Source: Legionella moravica DSM 19234 (GTDB taxonomy: Bacteria > Pseudomonadota > Gammaproteobacteria > Legionellales > Legionellaceae). From it: a DNA stretch of 64,000 nt. Below the pieces are notes generated by a model, which did no database searches, was not told where the DNA came from, and worked only from the letters and a program-made list of their open reading frames with translations. Where the stretch lies: the NCBI RefSeq assembly GCF_000423305.1, contig NZ_AUHS01000018.1, positions 1 to 64,000 of the forward strand, written 5' to 3'. Positions 61,445-64,000 of this stretch are shown one piece after another. The stretch's first letter is position 1. Every line of letters begins with the position of its first letter. The translations under genes and the position numbers were made by a program.

Positions 61445-62431
61445 TTAATCATCCAGTCCAGACCTATGATCATTAATTAACATGCTCATGCAGTTAACAC
61501 CATTCTGGATGGATAATTCATTGAGAAGATACTGATCATAATCATCATTAATTATAGAGTTTATTGCTTTTTCCAAGATTTTTTGACATGGAGAGCATGT
61601 GGTGAGAGAAATAATTTCCATAATTTTTTCATCTGAATCTTTTATAATTAGATGATTTAAATCTTTACTTGAAAAAATGAGTTTTGATTGATTGGCATAA
61701 ATTAATTCAAACCCATATTCAAAGCCATTCGGGTGAGTTAAGGGCATGAAGCCTTCCATTTGTACTTCAAATTCAGAATAACTCCATAATTTACTGCATT
61801 TTCGTGCGCTTATTTCGTCAACCAAGGTGTGCTTGGGCATGCTAAAGAGTTGTAAACAAAAGTCAGTATCATGCGACAACAAATCAAATCGTGCAGAAAC
61901 CCTGTCCATGTAATTTTCTGGAACAGCTCCAATTCTATAAACCCGATATCTTTTAAATAACTTTGGGTCATTCCTATGGACTAATTCTTTTAGCTTTAAA
62001 AACGCAGGGGTTCCGTGCAATGAAAAACCAACAAAAAGTTTCTTTTGGGTTATAAACGAAACTTGCTTGAGTTGTTCAGCTTCTTCTAAATTAATACACA
62101 TAGGTTTTTCAGTTAAAACATGACTGTTGTTGCGCATTGCCAGACTAGAATAATAGCAATGAGAATCTTTGTGAGTGGTTACAATGGTTAAAGTAGGATT
62201 ATGTTCCCACACTGTATTTAGAGTATCAACAATTTCAATTTTATCGATATTTATTGATATATTGTTACTGACATCAAACGGGTTATTGTCCTTCAATACC
62301 CTTTTTTTAAAGGTAGAGCTTTGGTTTGTATCCTTATCATAGCAGATAACTTTATTTGCAATGCTTGAAGCATACTTGGCATAAGAAGTGCCCATTTGCC
62401 CTAAACCGATTATAGCGATAGTAAATGTCAT
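61445..62431 (-). CDS. Gfo/Idh/MocA-family oxidoreductase
   Basis: The 328-aa protein has an N-terminal Rossmann fold TIAIIGLGQMGTSYAKYASS (GxGxxG-type), VICYDKD at the end of beta-2, TIVTTHKDSHCYYSSLAMRN, and EKPMC containing the family E-K-P motif. The C-terminal domain is shorter and less conserved. It would reduce or oxidise a sugar, amino-acid or imine-like substrate with NAD(P). A decayed 3' copy lies at 50241-50450, on the other side of the effector and signalling genes, so this region was once duplicated. Confidence 0.88.
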   Translation of the reverse strand: MTFTIAIIGLGQMGTSYAKYASSIANKVICYDKDTNQSSTFKKRVLKDNNPFDVSNNISINIDKIEIVDTLNTVWEHNPTLTIVTTHKDSHCYYSSLAMRNNSHVLTEKPMCINLEEAEQLKQVSFITQKKLFVGFSLHGTPAFLKLKELVHRNDPKLFKRYRVYRIGAVPENYMDRVSARFDLLSHDTDFCLQLFSMPKHTLVDEISARKCSKLWSYSEFEVQMEGFMPLTHPNGFEYGFELIYANQSKLIFSSKDLNHLIIKDSDEKIMEIISLTTCSPCQKILEKAINSIINDDYDQYLLNELSIQNGVNCMSMLINDHRSGLDD

Positions 62432-62527
62432 TTCTTTATACTAGTGAATTATTAATAAACATAATATATATTGCAATAATGAATAATTTTATCGCACCAT
62501 GATTAATATGACTATAGAAATGACCAC

Positions 62528-62887
62528 TCACAATTTATTCTTGATGACATAATAATTAAATTTTGTAATACCAATTAATTTATTTTCAAAATATAACTTA
62601 ATGCAATAATCTCCATCTTTTAATGGGACAACCTGATCTTTTACCATTGCGCCAAGTTTAGGGTTCAAACCCAATGTTTGCGTATATCCTTTGACAATAT
62701 CCCCACCTATGTGGCATGTAAATCCAATAAGAGATCTTTTAACGCTACCCTGCAATATGGGGGTGCCTTTGTAATCAACACAAACAATCTTTACATCATA
62801 CTTTTTCTTTGTTGGATTAATATCGCCAATCACAGCATAATAAAATATTAAATCATGATTATTTGTAAATGAATCGACTCTACGTCC
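62528..62887 (-). pseudogene. Unknown protein, apparently 5' truncated by REP
   Basis: The frame ends at 62528 and is open upstream through RRVDSFTNNHDLIFYYAVIG DINPTKKKYDVKIVCVDYKG into the REP at 62888 with no ATG or ribosome site. The only start-like codon is GTG 62833. The protein looks beta-rich (GSVKRSLIGFTCHIGGDIVK; KLYFENKLIGITKFNYYV). No family recognised. I think its 5' end was lost when the REP/RAYT element arrived; a GTG-started 101-aa protein is the alternative. Confidence 0.5.
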
Positions 62888-62940
62888 AGCCAGCGTAGCC
62901 TGGGAGTAGGCCCAAAGGGCCGTATCCCAGGTTTACATTC
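62888..62940 (+). repeat. REP copy 6
   Basis: AGCCAGCGTAGCCTGGGAGT AGGCCCAAAGGGCCGTATCC CAGG, direct orientation, beyond the 3' end of RAYT 2. Confidence 0.85.
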
Positions 62941-62948
62941 ACATTCAT

Positions 62949-63470
62949 TCACTCTCCAAACTCCCCTTGAACTCCATCAGCCCCCCAATTTTCTGGCAAT
63001 ACTCCATTCTGAACATAACGATGAAAACTGGAATATGGCCATTCTTTTGCTGAGGATACATATCCATGTTTAACCGGGTTAAAGTGAATATAATCGATAT
63101 GCGCTTGTAAGTCTGATTCATCACGTATTCGATGTTCCCAAAAACGACGTTGCCAGAGAAAATACTCTCCTCGGTGATCTTTTGTTATTTTTACGCGTTC
63201 CTTTATTAAACTTTTTGTAAAATAAGATTTAATTTGGTGCCAGCGTAAAGAGTAATTAAAATCATTGGCAGGCAGTTTCCACACTGTATGTATATGATCA
63301 GGCAATACGACTATAGCCTCCATACAAAAAGGATATTTTTGTTTTATTTTCCGGAATGCTTCACCCAACAAATCAATATGATGAGTTAATAATTGTGATT
63401 TCCGATTTCTCAAAGCAAGAGTGAAAAAATATGTACCGCCCGGCGTAAAATCTCTGCGAACATGAACCAT
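62949..63470 (-). CDS. REP-associated tyrosine transposase (RAYT) 2
   Basis: The 173-aa Y1 HUH protein is nearly identical in layout to RAYT 1: MVHVRRDFTPGGTYFFTLAL, VVLPDHIHTVWKLP (HUH), AHIDYIHFNPVKHGYV (catalytic Tyr), and the same C-terminus ending GEFGE. It is flanked by inverted REP copies 6 and 7. All key residues are present, so it could be active. Confidence 0.92.
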   Translation of the reverse strand: MVHVRRDFTPGGTYFFTLALRNRKSQLLTHHIDLLGEAFRKIKQKYPFCMEAIVVLPDHIHTVWKLPANDFNYSLRWHQIKSYFTKSLIKERVKITKDHRGEYFLWQRRFWEHRIRDESDLQAHIDYIHFNPVKHGYVSSAKEWPYSSFHRYVQNGVLPENWGADGVQGEFGE

Positions 63471-63540
63471 AATTGTTTGTGAAGTTCGATTTCCTGTTAG
63501 TCGAATATTATAGGGATTTATCGTGCCTTCGAAATAAAAT

Positions 63541-63588
63541 GAAAACCTGGGATTCGGCCCTTGGGGCCTTCTCCCAGGCTACGCTGGT
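63541..63588 (-). repeat. REP copy 7
   Basis: GAAAACCTGGGATTCGGCCC TTGGGGCCTTCTCCCAGGCT ACGC, inverted orientation. Its last bases supply the stop codon of the next gene (TAG within GCGTAGCC on the minus strand). Confidence 0.85.
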
Positions 63589-64000
63589 TTTTTCATATGT
63601 TCAGCCATCCATACCGCCTCATTATGTACGTCTAATAGTGCTTCATACAAACTATTAGGTGTCATTGAAATATGAAACTGGGAGCCATAAATTTCATAAT
63701 CCTTAATATCTTGATCAGTAACTACCCAACTTCTACCATACCAGGGAAGAACTTGAGCAAAATTATTTTTAGCTACTATACAAACTCCAGCGCCACTCTT
63801 TTTATCAATATATTGTAACAAAGCAAAAATAAGTTCTCTTTTTGAAGTATCAAAATCTCCATCAACTGGTGGTATCAATTGCTCACTTATCCAATTTGTC
63901 GTTCCTTTTCTTCTTTCCCAATCAATATCTACCATGCAAACAGCCGCAGTATGGGTGCACTTTTTAAACAATTCAATTAGTTCATATTCTTGCTGCTCAT
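63579..64000 (-). CDS. Unknown protein, N-terminus beyond the window
   Basis: The frame is open from the window edge to 63579, about 140 codons: ...EQQEYELIELFKKCTHTAAV CMVDIDWERRKGTTNW, SAGVCIVAKNNFAQVLPWY-like hydrophobic strand, ending VWMAEHMKKPA. No domain is recognised. The last codon and stop lie within REP copy 7, so the original C-terminus may have been replaced. In-frame sequence continues upstream of every possible start here, so the gene begins outside. Confidence 0.6.
   Translation of the reverse strand, partial: EQQEYELIELFKKCTHTAAVCMVDIDWERRKGTTNWISEQLIPPVDGDFDTSKRELIFALLQYIDKKSGAGVCIVAKNNFAQVLPWYGRSWVVTDQDIKDYEIYGSQFHISMTPNSLYEALLDVHNEAVWMAEHMKKPA

Noticed and set aside
1-64000. 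CRISPR array
   Set aside because: No regularly spaced short direct repeats with unique spacers; the only repeat families are the REPs, the 111-bp duplication and solenoid-coding repeats.
1-64000. tRNA or rRNA genes as island attachment sites
   Set aside because: I looked near the integrase remnant and island borders and saw no cloverleaf-like sequence or rRNA signature.

Overview
The window looks like an accessory-rich chromosomal stretch of a Legionella-type gammaproteobacterium (order Legionellales). This is inferred from low G+C coding sequence, many genes with eukaryotic-like domains or C-terminal lipidation motifs typical of Dot/Icm effectors, a CqsS/LqsS-like quorum-sensor kinase, a VirK-family secreted protein, and the general style of the intergenic regions. 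No 16S, tRNA or Dot/Icm gene is present, so the genus call is an inference.

Layout. 0-1.35 kb: ISL3 transposase end, an AT-rich spacer with a perfect 24-bp inverted repeat, and a decayed IS6 element. 1.36-2.54 kb: a putative effector ending in a CaaX prenylation box. 2.7-5.9 kb: an arsenic operon on the minus strand (arsR-arsI-arsC-acr3-arsA) with a leaderless-looking promoter; arsA is cut and joined to a VRR-NUC nuclease fragment. 6.4-7.6 kb: VIT-family metal transporter and periplasmic cupin. 7.7-12.2 kb: a graveyard with a tyrosine recombinase tail, hipB with twice-frameshifted hipA, and UspA, IS91, IS66 and IS481 fragments. 12.2-15.3 kb: MFS exporter, small P-loop kinase, a second CaaX protein and an Hsp20. 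15.4-20.4 kb: DabA/DabB inorganic-carbon pump operon with a PII-like protein and a zinc-ribbon protein, divergent from a LysR regulator. 21.4-26.8 kb: a type-I-like tripartite exporter whose ABC subunit has lost its Walker A motif, then a class I photolyase. 26.9-29.7 kb: TspO and cytochrome bd (CydAB). 30.1-33.4 kb: FeS-type photolyase/cryptochrome with an SDR that lacks the catalytic Tyr, a small secreted protein, and a GGQ release-factor-like protein. 33.5-34.0 kb: a eukaryotic-type (PHO80/Pcl-like) cyclin. 34.3-37.6 kb: PAS-GGDEF cyclase and exonuclease/GIY-YIG fusion. 37.8-44.6 kb: exported proteins (LprI-like pair, VirK, HExxH protein, glycine-rich passenger plus separate beta-barrel).

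44.7-54.6 kb is the most intriguing part. An NRPS-like protein (adenylation, embedded methyltransferase, carrier) overlaps by 4 nt a hybrid histidine kinase (PAS-HisKA-HATPase-REC-HPt). About 3.5 kb away a methyltransferase overlaps by 44 nt a six-TM histidine kinase whose membrane part resembles the autoinducer sensor CqsS, facing a single-domain response regulator. The repeated 'methyltransferase gene overlapping histidine-kinase gene' design suggests one or two undescribed small-molecule signalling circuits.

50.2-64 kb carries effector candidates (Cys-His-Asp protease-like protein, 1267-aa alpha-solenoid, HAD-domain protein), Gfo/Idh oxidoreductase copies, and a REP/RAYT repeat family. Seven REP copies flank two intact RAYT transposases and the bisected remains of a third, with the solenoid gene sitting in the split.
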